From contig SHUM01000031.1 of assembly GCA_009691245.1 (NCBI GenBank), positions 1 through 40,103 on the forward strand: DNA of 40,103 nucleotides, in the 5' to 3' direction. Source of the DNA: Acidobacteriota bacterium (GTDB taxonomy: Bacteria; Acidobacteriota; Terriglobia; 2-12-FULL-54-10). The first letter of the stretch is position 1, and every line of letters starts with the position of its first letter. This document shows positions 1-7,666 of the stretch, in pieces. The notes beneath the pieces are model-generated. The model searched no databases. It was given only the letters and a program-made list of their open reading frames with translations, and was not told the origin of the DNA. The translations under genes were made by a program, and so were the position numbers.

Positions 1-109
1 TGAGACAATTGGCATTGGGACAACGAAGAAGTTTCATGGCTTGGGGACCCGTTCAACAGCAGACCTGCTGTTCTCAAAAATAGGCCTTAAACCATAACAC
101 ATGAACACG

Positions 110-881
110 TTACAAGAAACCCAACAACAGCCAATTGCGGAAGCACCGATCGTGGAGCAGGTAGCGGTGGTTTTGGAGGAATCCCCAGCTCTCCGAGGTG
201 GCGTTGCGTCCTATCTGTTCCATCCAGACACCATCGGGATGCTAGGTGATGCCGGCAATCGAAACACGACGGGTGTCCAGATGGATGAAAAACAATACGT
301 AGTACGTTACCAGTCCGCGCCACGTCAGCACTTCTGCCGTGAAGAAGTCGGTAGCAGCCAGGACGCTCATGTGCGAACGGGATGAAGTCTTTCCAGGTGG
401 TGTTATTCCTGCGCTCGGTTGTGGGCTGGATACCTCGGCGGCGAAGGATGTTCCCAACCGTTTGATCGGAAAGCGAATGTCCCAGATTGGCAAGTGCGCC
501 AACAATCCGATCGTAGCCCCAACCGGAATTGCTCTGAGCCAACTGGACGACCAAATCCTCAAGCTCTCGTCCGATTCGTGGACGCCCGAGGGCAGCACGC
601 TGCTTCGACCCGTCGAACTTCTTGGCAACAAGTTTTCGGTACCAAGCCAGGATGGTATCTGGTTTGGCCACGCAGGCGATCTGTGCGATGGCTTTGCGGC
701 CTAATCGCTTGGCGATCTCAGCCAATGTCGCCTTCTCCCCATTCGACAGCAGCAATCGGCTCTCGATATGCGCTTTCAGGATGCGGTTCTCGGCCACCAG
801 AAACTCATTCTTCAGCAGCAATTCTTGATTCACCATTCCGCTCAGATAGCCGAGCAACCGCAACCAACTCGTCTTTGCCAT
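110..881 (-). pseudogene. decayed IS transposase (integrase-core, IS3/IS481-like)
   Basis: Remnant of a transposase with an N-terminal helix-turn-helix region and an rve-type integrase core. The first ~167 residues read normally, including the motifs [10 protein letters not shown] and [13 protein letters not shown] one-base insertion near 378-380 then shifts the frame; homology continues as [20 protein letters not shown] in the next frame, which carries the first catalytic Asp region. An in-frame TAG at 242-244 follows GIT. The same frame then resumes with HPDGVWMEQIGRNATSESWG and RYLLHDR, and departs from the family where DTKF would be expected. The rest of the catalytic core is missing. With a frameshift, a stop and a C-terminal truncation, it cannot make an active transposase. 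The family is recognised from memory, so the exact IS family is uncertain. Confidence 0.85.
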
Positions 882-946
882 CCGCAGAATTTATCGTAGA
901 ACTGCCCAGAATTCAACACGTTCGACTATTTTGACCATACGGGCAA

Positions 947-990
947 GGATTTTGCTACAGTTTGAAGCTTAAGGGGAGTTTTGCTACAGT
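947..990. repeat. IS terminal motif, repeated twice
   Basis: The motif TTTTGCTACAGT occurs at 950-961 and again at 979-990, each preceded by GGA or GGAG. It lies just outside the 5' end of the decayed transposase gene. This is the expected place for the IS terminus and transposase-binding repeats. No matching opposite end was found in the first 110 bases, consistent with a truncated element. Confidence 0.45.
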
Positions 991-1037
991 GGAACAGTTG
1001 ACCACAGGATCGTGATTGTAAGCCCTTTATTTTCAAG

Positions 1038-1114
1038 GGGCGGTTAGCTCAGTTGGTTAGAGCACCTGCCTTACAAGCAGGGGGTCGCAGGTTCAAGTCC
1101 TGCACCGCCCACCA
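1038..1114 (+). tRNA. tRNA-Val (anticodon UAC)
   Basis: A full cloverleaf can be drawn. The acceptor stem GGGCGGT (1038-1044) pairs with ACCGCCC (1104-1110). The anticodon stem CCTGC/GCAGG encloses loop CTTACAA with anticodon TAC at 1072-1074, and the T-loop is GTTCAAGTC. The 3' CCA (1112-1114) is encoded in the DNA. It reads GUA and, by wobble, other valine codons. The gene stands alone downstream of the IS remnant. Confidence 0.96.
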
Positions 1115-1244
1115 TCCATTTTGATTTGCTTGCCCGGCTCTGCTTTGCTTGCATGGCGTGCTGAAAAGGACGTGCTGCAAAGAAAATGTTCGGCGGCTGG
1201 AGATCTCGAAGTGGGATCGGCAGCCGCGCCTTTCTACCGCGACT

Positions 1245-3068
1245 CTAGCGCTGCGCCGCAATCTGCTCAGCGGTGCGGAACTGGATGCGGGCCAGTTTGC
1301 TGGTGCGCCAGTAAGGCGTCCACACCTCCACCGGCTCGGTGCGATTGTCCACGGCGATGAAGCGCGTCTCGGTGCCGCGCGTGGGCAGGTGGAAATCGGT
1401 CCACTTCTCCGTCTTCGGGTTGAAGCGGGCCACGCGGTCGGCGTGCATCAGATTCATCCATACCATGCCGTGCTTGTCGATCACCGTGTCATAGACGCCG
1501 CGAAACTCATTCTGGTTCGGCGGATTGTACATGGTTACCTTGTGCGTCTTGGAATCAATCTTCGCCAGATTGTCGCCCCACCAGTTGGCCACCCAGACGG
1601 TCGAGCCTTTCTTGTCCGCGCCCAGCCGGCGCGGCGCTTGTGCGTCAAAGGCAGACGAGTTCCAGTCTGAGCCGGTCGCCTGGAACGTCTCGCGATCCTT
1701 CGCGGTCATGAGCTTATCGAACTCGGTGCGGCGGTTGAGCGCGACTTCAGTGATTTCGCCGGTGCGGTAGTTGCCCACGCCCAGCTTGTCGTAGTTCATC
1801 TGCGCCCACCAGCCATTGCCGTCAGCATCCGCCGCGACGCCGTACGTCCGGCCGTCGTTGCCGGGACTAAGCGACTTGAACGGCTTGAACTGATTGGTCG
1901 CCGGATCGAAGGCCAGCGCGCCCTCATTTGTGGAAATCCAAACGATGCCGTCGTTGTCCACGTCGAGCGTGCCGCCGGCGCGGGCCATCCCTTTGGGCGG
2001 ATCGAACTGCTCCAGCTTCTCCGTGCGTGTATCGATCTTGCCGAGCCAGCCGTCGGCGTTGAACCACGCGACGCCTTTCTGATCAATCACGATGCCGTGG
2101 CTGCGCTTGGACAATCCCTTGCCGTTATCCAGCTTGAAGTGCTTGACCGCGCCGGTGCGCGGATCGAGTCGCGAGACGGAGCGCTCGGGATTCCCCTGCG
2201 AGTCGGCGATCCAGACCATGCCGTCCGGCGCAACTTCGGCGTCGTGCGGCCCGCGCGCCTCGTAGGCCGATGGCGTGCCCTCCATCCAGTCGCTGCCGTC
2301 CTGCGTGACATATTTCTTGAGGTCCGCGTTCGAGGTGATGTCGTACTCGGTGATCACCACCTGCGCGGCTTCTCCGCGCGGGCGCGGCGATGGCTTGAAG
2401 CTGAGCTTCGAGTTTGGCCCGGCTACCTTCTCGAGATAGACAGCCAGTTCATCCTTGAAGTAGCGCAGCAGAGGCATGGGCGGCTCTGCGGGATCTGGCG
2501 GATCGCCGTAGATGCCCACGCCTTCCATCAGGTCAATAATTTTTTTCCAGCCCGCCTCATCGAAACGGTTCTGCAGCACGAAGCTCGGCTGATGGCATCC
2601 GGCGCAGTTGTTGCGGAAGGCCATCTTCATGCGCGCGTCGGCGGGCGTAGCCTCGGGCAACGCGGCCATCCACTCGGCGCTGGAGAGCTGGCGCGTGTAG
2701 TCCGCCAGCGGCTTCATGGTGAAGTTTTGCTTCGCTGATTTGCTGGAGTCCATCGTAGCGTCGGCGCGCGCTGTTTCATAGCCGATGGCCTGCGCCCACA
2801 CCTTGTATGCGCCAGCGTCCAGCGTCGGTCCTAGGGCAGGAAACACGTACGCACCCTGCTCGTCTGTGAAGACCGTGGTGGTGATGGTCGCGCCCGCGCG
2901 CTTGGCCGAAACAGTAACGCCTTCGAGCGGCTTGCCGTCGCCGGACCTGATCACGCCGGTGAGTGAACCGGCATGCGCAGCGGCCGCGGTCAGCAGCAGG
3001 GCCGCCACCGCGAAGACCAACATCACTTGCTTTCTTTTGCTAATCCCCAGTTCGTCCCGTGTTGGCAT
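1245..3068 (-). CDS. secreted haem-c / Vgb-like beta-propeller protein with regulatory domain
   Basis: A 607-residue predicted periplasmic protein. The order of parts is: signal peptide (hydrophobic VMLVFAVAALLLTAAAAHA); a carboxypeptidase-regulatory-like beta-sandwich at about residues 35-120 (LTGVIRSGDGKPLEGVTVSA); one c-type haem site C155-A-G-C158-H159; then a C-terminal propeller with repeated blades of the type GxVWIADSQG and RFNPKTEKW, as in virginiamycin-B-lyase/SMP-30 proteins. The ATG at 3068 is preferred over GTG at 3083 because AAGGAGGG sits 5 bases before it. It overlaps the upstream cytochrome gene by 29 bases, so the two are probably translationally coupled. The substrate is unknown; lyase activity should not be assumed from the fold. 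Two relatives lie at 4764 and 21241. Confidence 0.85.
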   Translation of the reverse strand: MPTRDELGISKRKQVMLVFAVAALLLTAAAAHAGSLTGVIRSGDGKPLEGVTVSAKRAGATITTTVFTDEQGAYVFPALGPTLDAGAYKVWAQAIGYETARADATMDSSKSAKQNFTMKPLADYTRQLSSAEWMAALPEATPADARMKMAFRNNCAGCHQPSFVLQNRFDEAGWKKIIDLMEGVGIYGDPPDPAEPPMPLLRYFKDELAVYLEKVAGPNSKLSFKPSPRPRGEAAQVVITEYDITSNADLKKYVTQDGSDWMEGTPSAYEARGPHDAEVAPDGMVWIADSQGNPERSVSRLDPRTGAVKHFKLDNGKGLSKRSHGIVIDQKGVAWFNADGWLGKIDTRTEKLEQFDPPKGMARAGGTLDVDNDGIVWISTNEGALAFDPATNQFKPFKSLSPGNDGRTYGVAADADGNGWWAQMNYDKLGVGNYRTGEITEVALNRRTEFDKLMTAKDRETFQATGSDWNSSAFDAQAPRRLGADKKGSTVWVANWWGDNLAKIDSKTHKVTMYNPPNQNEFRGVYDTVIDKHGMVWMNLMHADRVARFNPKTEKWTDFHLPTRGTETRFIAVDNRTEPVEVWTPYWRTSKLARIQFRTAEQIAAQR

Positions 3069-3480
3069 TGGACCCTCCTTCACTCTTCGCCGCGGCTGGC
3101 GGCGCTTTCAGCGTTTTCAGATACGCGATCACATCATCAATCTCGCTGGCTTGCAGGCCGTACTGAAAACCAGGCATGCGCGGCGTGCCCTCGCGGATGG
3201 CCGTGCGCGCCAGCGCCTCGAATTGCGGGTTGCGCAGATAACCATCCAGCACCGGCCCATACGGTTTCACCGACGCCGGCCTGTAAAGCGGCGGCAAATG
3301 GCAGATCGAGCAGCGCTGGAGAAACACCTTCTTGCCGCGCAGCTCCGAGCCGGACAGCGATTCGTTGCCCGCCGCCTGCTGCGCGCGCGCCGCCGTGCCC
3401 ACGCCAGCCATCAGCGCACCAAGCAGGATCAAATCAATAAAATTAACATCGCGACGCACCAGAAAATCCTCCCACGGCAT
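3040..3480 (-). CDS. small secreted c-type cytochrome
   Basis: A class-I-like monohaem cytochrome c of about 146 residues. It has an N-terminal hydrophobic export segment (FIDLILLGALMAGVGTAARA). The haem attachment motif CSICH lies about 40% along, and a distal Met ligand candidate is in GTPRMPGFQYGL, followed by the usual C-terminal helix (IDDVIAYLKTL). It probably passes electrons in the periplasm, perhaps to or from the haem-propeller protein encoded immediately downstream, whose start codon it overlaps. The start is uncertain: ATG at 3480 gives a clean signal peptide but has only a weak upstream GGGGAAG; TTG at 3525 would add 15 residues. Confidence 0.82.
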   Translation of the reverse strand: MPWEDFLVRRDVNFIDLILLGALMAGVGTAARAQQAAGNESLSGSELRGKKVFLQRCSICHLPPLYRPASVKPYGPVLDGYLRNPQFEALARTAIREGTPRMPGFQYGLQASEIDDVIAYLKTLKAPPAAAKSEGGSNANTGRTGD

Positions 3481-3682
3481 CTTCCCCGTTTTGCCACCCA
3501 CGGTTTTGCCGCTATGATACGCCAATTTATCATAAATTAGCAGGATTGATTTTGATCCGAATGCTTAGATTCCCTGAAGGGGAATCAGAGGATAGCCGAA
3601 GGCATCGCCCCCGGAATCATTAGCCGAAATTATTAGGATGCTCCACATCCACGCCGAGCCCCGGCAGGGGCGACAGATAGTA

Positions 3683-3950
3683 GCCCAGGGCGTAAGCCCT
3701 GGGTATGGAGGAGGAACAATCCACTACCTCTCTGCCGAAGGCCTGCGTGCCGCAGTCCCGGCTGGCCGGGACGAAGGCGGGCACAGGTGACGCCCCGTTC
3801 CTTCTGCTTTCGCTGGTCCGCCCCATGGCGCACTCAAAAGGAAACGCGATGCGCGGCGTCACCTGTTCACGCTACGCCCTGCGGGCTCCGCGTGTGCCTT
3901 CGGCAGAGTGGAAGTGTGGCGTCCGCCTGATACCCAGGGTTCACGCCCTT
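3683..3950. repeat. nested palindromic (MITE/REP-like) element
   Basis: Three pairs of inverted repeats are nested in order. The outer pair is GCGTAAGCCCTGGGTA (3690-3705) against TACCCAGGGTTCACGC (3931-3946), with 14 of 16 positions matching. The middle pair is CTGCCGAAGGC (3732-3742) against GCCTTCGGCAG (3896-3906). The inner pair is ACAGGTGACGCC (3783-3794) against GGCGTCACCTGT (3855-3866). The left end also forms its own hairpin, CCCAGGGC-GTAA-GCCCTGGG (3684-3703). The ORFs read through here look spurious. The rest of the 3481-4015 gap shows no convincing gene. Confidence 0.7.
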
Positions 3951-4015
3951 GGCTAGAATCTGCCGCGCCTCCGGCGCTCTGTGAGGATGGGAACTGGCAG
4001 GGTAATCCAGTGTTT

Positions 4016-4264
4016 CTAAGCGGAGCGGCGGGAGCTGGCCCGTTGGGGTCGGGCCGATTGCCGGGCGACCTCCGCTAGCGACAGCAAGGCATTGTTGACC
4101 GCTTTGGCGTTGGGGAAAAGTTCCGCAACGCGCGGGTCCAGCACGACCACATTTGAATTCTCGTGCAGCTTGGCGGCGTATTTCCCGCGCTCCATTTTGC
4201 CGAAGTCGGAACGCTTGTACTCGGCACGGAGTTCGTCTTTTTTTGCGCTACTCGCCTTCTTCAT
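4016..4264 (-). CDS. antitoxin partner of a BrnT-type toxin
   Basis: An 82-residue, strongly basic and charged protein (MKKASSAKKDELRAEYKRSD...), followed by a compact conserved-looking core NVVVLDPRVAELFPNAKAVN. Its ATG at 4264 has AAAGGAAA just upstream and overlaps the last codons of the BrnT-like remnant by 17 bases, the usual toxin-antitoxin arrangement. It does not resemble classical BrnA; it resembles the alternative small partner seen beside many BrnT genes. It would bind the toxin and autoregulate the operon. Because the toxin is broken, this gene is either an orphan antitoxin or a decaying remnant. The N-terminal extension to 4393 lies in the toxin gene in another frame and is not expected to be translated. 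Confidence 0.65.
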   Translation of the reverse strand: MKKASSAKKDELRAEYKRSDFGKMERGKYAAKLHENSNVVVLDPRVAELFPNAKAVNNALLSLAEVARQSARPQRASSRRSA

Positions 4265-4530
4265 AAAGTTTCCTTTCCGACCTTGTTGTTTCACGCGCGG
4301 AGATGATGCGGATGGCATCTGCCGAATCTGCGTGGGACACCACAAGAAGCCGACCAGAATTTGACATCCCAAAGGTAACCGAGCGCCGCTCACTCAGGGA
4401 ATGATCCGGGTCGTCGCCGGTTACAGAAAGCGTGTCGAAGAATACCGTGGATGCTTCCTGAAATGAGATGCCATGTTCGCGGATGTTGGTGCGTGCCTTC
4501 CTAGCATCTCACTCGAAAAGTATACGTCAT
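4248..4530 (-). pseudogene. brnT: broken BrnT-family RNase toxin
   Basis: Reading from ATG at 4530 gives MTYTF. If one T of the TTTT run at about 4515-4518 (minus-strand view) is ignored, the frame continues FE-stop-DARKARTNIREHGIS, then FQEASTVFFDTL, DDPDHSLSERRSVTFGMS, RLLVVSHADS and IRIISARETTRSERKLYEE. This is a near full-length BrnT-like protein (usual length ~90). The conserved FEWD Trp codon is TGA instead of TGG. A one-base insertion plus a nonsense change therefore disable it at residues 5-7. No in-frame upstream start rescues it, because TGA also lies directly upstream in the downstream frame. The remainder is free of further stops, which implies recent inactivation. Confidence 0.75.
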
Positions 4531-4763
4531 CTCCGCCGGGCTTTTCGCATTTCCAGCGATTCGAACATATCGCACTGGATATTCCATTGCGAAGCCCACG
4601 CGGCGAAGGGGCCGCCCGGCAAAATTATCCCTTACGTGCTGCTGTGGAACGGGCTACAATCGGCGCATTGCTGTTTTATTTGCATTGCTGGAATAGTGGA
4701 ATCGGCGAGCCGTGGGCGCGCGTTAACCGTGCGCCGGGCGGCCACATCAGGAGGGTGTTTCGT

Positions 4764-6521
4764 ATGAAGAGTACCAGGAGAATCGCATTTAATTTGGCGG
4801 CATTGCTGCTGCTGCCTATGCTGGCGATGCAGCCGGCCGCGCAGGCGGCAACTCTGCCGGGCACGGCGACGGTATCAGGGACAGTCGAAGCACCCCAGCC
4901 CTTCAAGGCCGCGCAGGTTTATTTCCGTAACAACGCCAAGCGCATGCTCTACATGGTCTATACCGTGGGCGGCAAATACAACGCACTGCATCTGTTTCCC
5001 GGCGAGTACGAAGTCAGCGTGAAGACCAAGGGCCTGCAGTCCGACCTGCAGAAGCTGACCGTGACGGCGGGGCAGGCCGCCTCGATGAATCTGTCCATGC
5101 ACGCCTCCACCGCCGCCGAGCAGCGCCGCAGCACGGAGATGAAGTACGAGGAAATCTACCCGGCCGGCCCAGGTCGCGTCATCGCGGAGCGCACTTGCCT
5201 CTACTGCCACGGAAATAATTATCTCCCCGCCCGCGCATGGGATGAGAAGAAGTGGTCCGAAGCCATTGACCTGATGCTAGGCCAGGGCAATCCACAGGGC
5301 GCGCAGATTCAGCCCGCGGACCTGCTGGCGGCGGACCGGCAGGTGCTGACGAAATATCTGGTGGACAACTTCGGCCCCGACAGCAAGCCGCGCTCGGTGC
5401 GCGTCGAGGTGGATCTCCCGGTCGATGAATCGCTGCTCGCCAAGGCCGAGTACATCGAGTATTACTTCAGCGTCGATGCGCCGGGACAGGGTGTCAACGA
5501 TCCCCAATACAAGAGGCCGGGCGCTACCGGCGAGATGGGTTTCGCCGCCGGACGCCGCATGGGGCAGGAGCCTCAGCTTCATCCCGACGGCACTGTTTGG
5601 ACCGTGGACCGTGGCTTTCCTACGCGCATTGTAAAGCTCGACCCGCGCACCGGCGTATCAAAAGATTACCTGATGCCCAACCCCATGGCCGCGTTGCACG
5701 ATCTGGAAATTGACAAGCTGGGAATCATCTGGGTGCCGGAAAACGAAGGCGTGCCCAAGACCGAGCCGAAGCTGTGGAAGTTCGACCCCAAGACAGAGAA
5801 GTGGTTCGAGAGCTTTCCGTTCGATCCGAAAAAGGTGATCAGCGATGACACGCTGAAGCATCCACACTCCATTGCCTTCGACTCCAAAGCGAACGTTTAC
5901 GTCAGCTACATCCTCGGCGGCGGACTTTCGGTGTGGAACCGCGAAACCAAGCAGATGCAGACCTACATGATTCCCACGCCGAACTCGTTCCCCTACGGCG
6001 TAGTGGTGGACAAGAACGACAACGTCTGGATCGCCGAGTTCCACGGCAGTAAGCTCGCCAAGTTCGATACCAAGACCAAGCAGTTCACCGAGTACAATCC
6101 GCCGACGCAGCCTGCGCTGATTCGCCGCCTGACCGTGGGCTCGGATGGCCTGACCATCTGGGCCGGCCTGTTCAGCGCCGGCAGGCTGGAAAAGCTCGAT
6201 CAAAAAACCGGCAAGTTCACCGAGTACAAAATTCCCCACCAGGTCTCGCAGCCCTATGACTTCACCCCGCAGGGCAAGTACCTCTGGTTCAGTGATGCGG
6301 GGCAGGGCGGCACGCTGATCCGTTTCGACTCGCAGACCGAGAAGTTCGACTATTTCCCCGCGCCGCAGACCGCCGACATGCCCAAGATTCGCCTCACCAA
6401 AGAAGGCGCGATCTGGTATTCGCCGCGCTCCAGCCGCGACTGGCCGGGCTCGGGCGTGCTGTATCCCGACGCCACGAAGATCACCACGCTGGCCGCCTTT
6501 CCCGCGCCGCGCGGCTGGTAA
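4764..6521 (+). CDS. secreted haem-c / Vgb-like beta-propeller protein
   Basis: A 585-residue paralogue of the 1245-3068 product with the same order of parts. It has a signal peptide (MKSTRRIAFNLAALLLLPML..AQA), a regulatory beta-sandwich at residues ~35-115 (ATVSGTVEAPQPFKAAQVYF), one haem-c site C145-L-Y-C148-H149, and a C-terminal propeller with blades such as DNVWIAEFHGSKLAKFDTKT and GRLEKLDQKTGKFTEYKIP. The reading frame is open back to 4473. ATG at 4764 is chosen because AGGAGG sits 9 bases before it and a clean signal peptide follows. A strong terminator follows at 6546. It is likely periplasmic and redox-active; substrate unknown. Confidence 0.86.
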   Translation: MKSTRRIAFNLAALLLLPMLAMQPAAQAATLPGTATVSGTVEAPQPFKAAQVYFRNNAKRMLYMVYTVGGKYNALHLFPGEYEVSVKTKGLQSDLQKLTVTAGQAASMNLSMHASTAAEQRRSTEMKYEEIYPAGPGRVIAERTCLYCHGNNYLPARAWDEKKWSEAIDLMLGQGNPQGAQIQPADLLAADRQVLTKYLVDNFGPDSKPRSVRVEVDLPVDESLLAKAEYIEYYFSVDAPGQGVNDPQYKRPGATGEMGFAAGRRMGQEPQLHPDGTVWTVDRGFPTRIVKLDPRTGVSKDYLMPNPMAALHDLEIDKLGIIWVPENEGVPKTEPKLWKFDPKTEKWFESFPFDPKKVISDDTLKHPHSIAFDSKANVYVSYILGGGLSVWNRETKQMQTYMIPTPNSFPYGVVVDKNDNVWIAEFHGSKLAKFDTKTKQFTEYNPPTQPALIRRLTVGSDGLTIWAGLFSAGRLEKLDQKTGKFTEYKIPHQVSQPYDFTPQGKYLWFSDAGQGGTLIRFDSQTEKFDYFPAPQTADMPKIRLTKEGAIWYSPRSSRDWPGSGVLYPDATKITTLAAFPAPRGW

Positions 6522-6545
6522 GAGCAACATCCATTTCATTAAAAG

Positions 6546-6588
6546 ACAACGGCAGCCTGACGATTTCGTCCGGCTGCCGTTTCTTTTT
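6546..6588 (+). terminator. rho-independent terminator after the propeller gene
   Basis: The stem AACGGCAGCC (6548-6557) pairs with GGCTGCCGTT (6572-6581), with a short loop that can itself fold (TGACG/CGTCC), followed by TTCTTTTT. It lies 25 bases after the stop codon at 6521 and could also serve the opposite strand weakly. Confidence 0.85.
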
Positions 6589-6622
6589 CCGATGATGGAA
6601 GCAAGCTCATTGGCCGTCTCGG

Positions 6623-7237
6623 CTAGACGCCAAGGATATCTACCGCAGTCCGGCTGGCTATTACACTTAGGTGCCGGAAGGCATTAGCCGTGAATAAGTG
6701 ATTTGACCCTGTTGCGGTCAGGATGGCGGGAACCCTTGTGCGGAGTCTATTGTAGATGGTCCTCATTTGCGGCACAGTCGGCTGCTGCTGGCGGCGGATG
6801 AAGATGTTGCTCAACTCCCGGAATACTCCGTCGACGCGCCCGTTATGGATGAGTGGATCGGTTCCGGCGAGGTCGCTCAGGGATTTCGCAAGCCGATATG
6901 GCTTTGCTTCAAACACAAACCAGTTGTGACTTTGCTTGCCGAATTTTTGCCATGCCAGCGACAACCCCAATTCAAACGGCATGTTGAATCGCGGTACTCG
7001 TGGATGGTGTCGATCCAACTCAACTCTGGAAAGGTCGTGGATGGAGTAATCGCATTCCTGAATTAGTCCAAGTATCCTGTCCAATCTGCGGGAACCAGTT
7101 GGAATCTCAAGAGTGGCGCGTGGGGTGTATCCGAGCGCACTGAGGCCGGCGATGTAGGCCAAATACAGGCCCTTAAACTCCACATCATAGGGGATATTCA
7201 GGAATACTTTACCTGGAAGGCTTTGAGGCGGGGACAC
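6623..7237 (-). CDS. TIR / nucleoside-deoxyribosyltransferase-fold protein
   Basis: A 204-residue cytosolic protein. The N-terminal ~130 residues look like a small alpha/beta nucleotide-hydrolase fold. There is a first strand KVFLNIPYD, a helix LYLAYIAGLSALGY, a strand CDYSIHDLSR, and the motif RFNMPFELGLSLAW. In that motif the Glu of FELG sits where TIR and related NADases place their catalytic Glu. The strand NWFVFEA follows, and the last ~70 residues are helical. No signal peptide is visible. The start is GTG at 7237. The first 29 bases overlap the end of the upstream HTH-like gene, so the two are probably co-translated. Homologues I remember are annotated only as hypothetical. A role in nucleotide signalling or phage defence is inference. 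Confidence 0.65.
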   Translation of the reverse strand: MSPPQSLPGKVFLNIPYDVEFKGLYLAYIAGLSALGYTPRATLEIPTGSRRLDRILGLIQECDYSIHDLSRVELDRHHPRVPRFNMPFELGLSLAWQKFGKQSHNWFVFEAKPYRLAKSLSDLAGTDPLIHNGRVDGVFRELSNIFIRRQQQPTVPQMRTIYNRLRTRVPAILTATGSNHLFTANAFRHLSVIASRTAVDILGV

Positions 7238-7469
7238 GAGTGGGTTTCATCCTCGACTGAACACGGAGTTTACGGGATGTCTTTTTGACGGGTGAAGCTG
7301 CCCTCTTCTTCAAACCCTTCAAGCCAACCGATACCTTGGCGGGCGTGTGCTTGTCGCCAAGTTCATAAATGCGAAGTATCTCTTTCAGCCGAGTATTGCT
7401 CACCCCGAGGATTCGTGCTGTATCCTCAGCGGTGGCGAAGCGTGTCGTAACTATTACTCGGTGTGTCAT
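7209..7469 (-). CDS. small HTH-like protein upstream of TIR-like gene
   Basis: An 86-residue basic protein. Its N-terminal half (FATAEDTARILGVSNTRLKEIL) reads as a helix-turn-helix resembling the MerR/excisionase or phage-regulator type. The tail is Lys/Arg-rich (KKTSRKLRVQSRMKPTRV). It overlaps the TIR-like gene by 29 bases, so it is likely the first gene of a two-gene operon and its regulator. The start is uncertain: ATG at 7469 is preceded by AGGAG at only one base spacing, while ATG at 7514 has no visible ribosome site and adds 15 residues that do not look like part of the fold. Confidence 0.6.
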   Translation of the reverse strand: MTHRVIVTTRFATAEDTARILGVSNTRLKEILRIYELGDKHTPAKVSVGLKGLKKRAASPVKKTSRKLRVQSRMKPTRVPASKPSR

Positions 7470-7666
7470 ACTCCTGACCCAATCATATATTGAAATCGGG
7501 GGAATTGGAAGCATCCAGGCACAATCGGCACCTGGTTGCGAACTCCTTCAACCCCAACTTTACAGGCCTTCGATTCTGCGCTAAACTCGCTACAAATCGG
7601 CGTATTTCAGGCGTCGGCGTAGCTGCTCATGCCGACTTGTAGATTGCCGGTCTGCGCTGGTGATGA

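Noticed and set aside
4513-4530. TGA in the BrnT-like remnant as a second case of UGA recoding
   Set aside because: It replaces Trp, not Cys, and a frameshift two codons earlier is also needed, so decay is the simpler reading.
5658-6539. Long minus-strand ORF (293 codons) opposite the propeller gene
   Set aside because: It lies entirely antisense to a well-supported gene in GC-rich DNA; no domain recognised.
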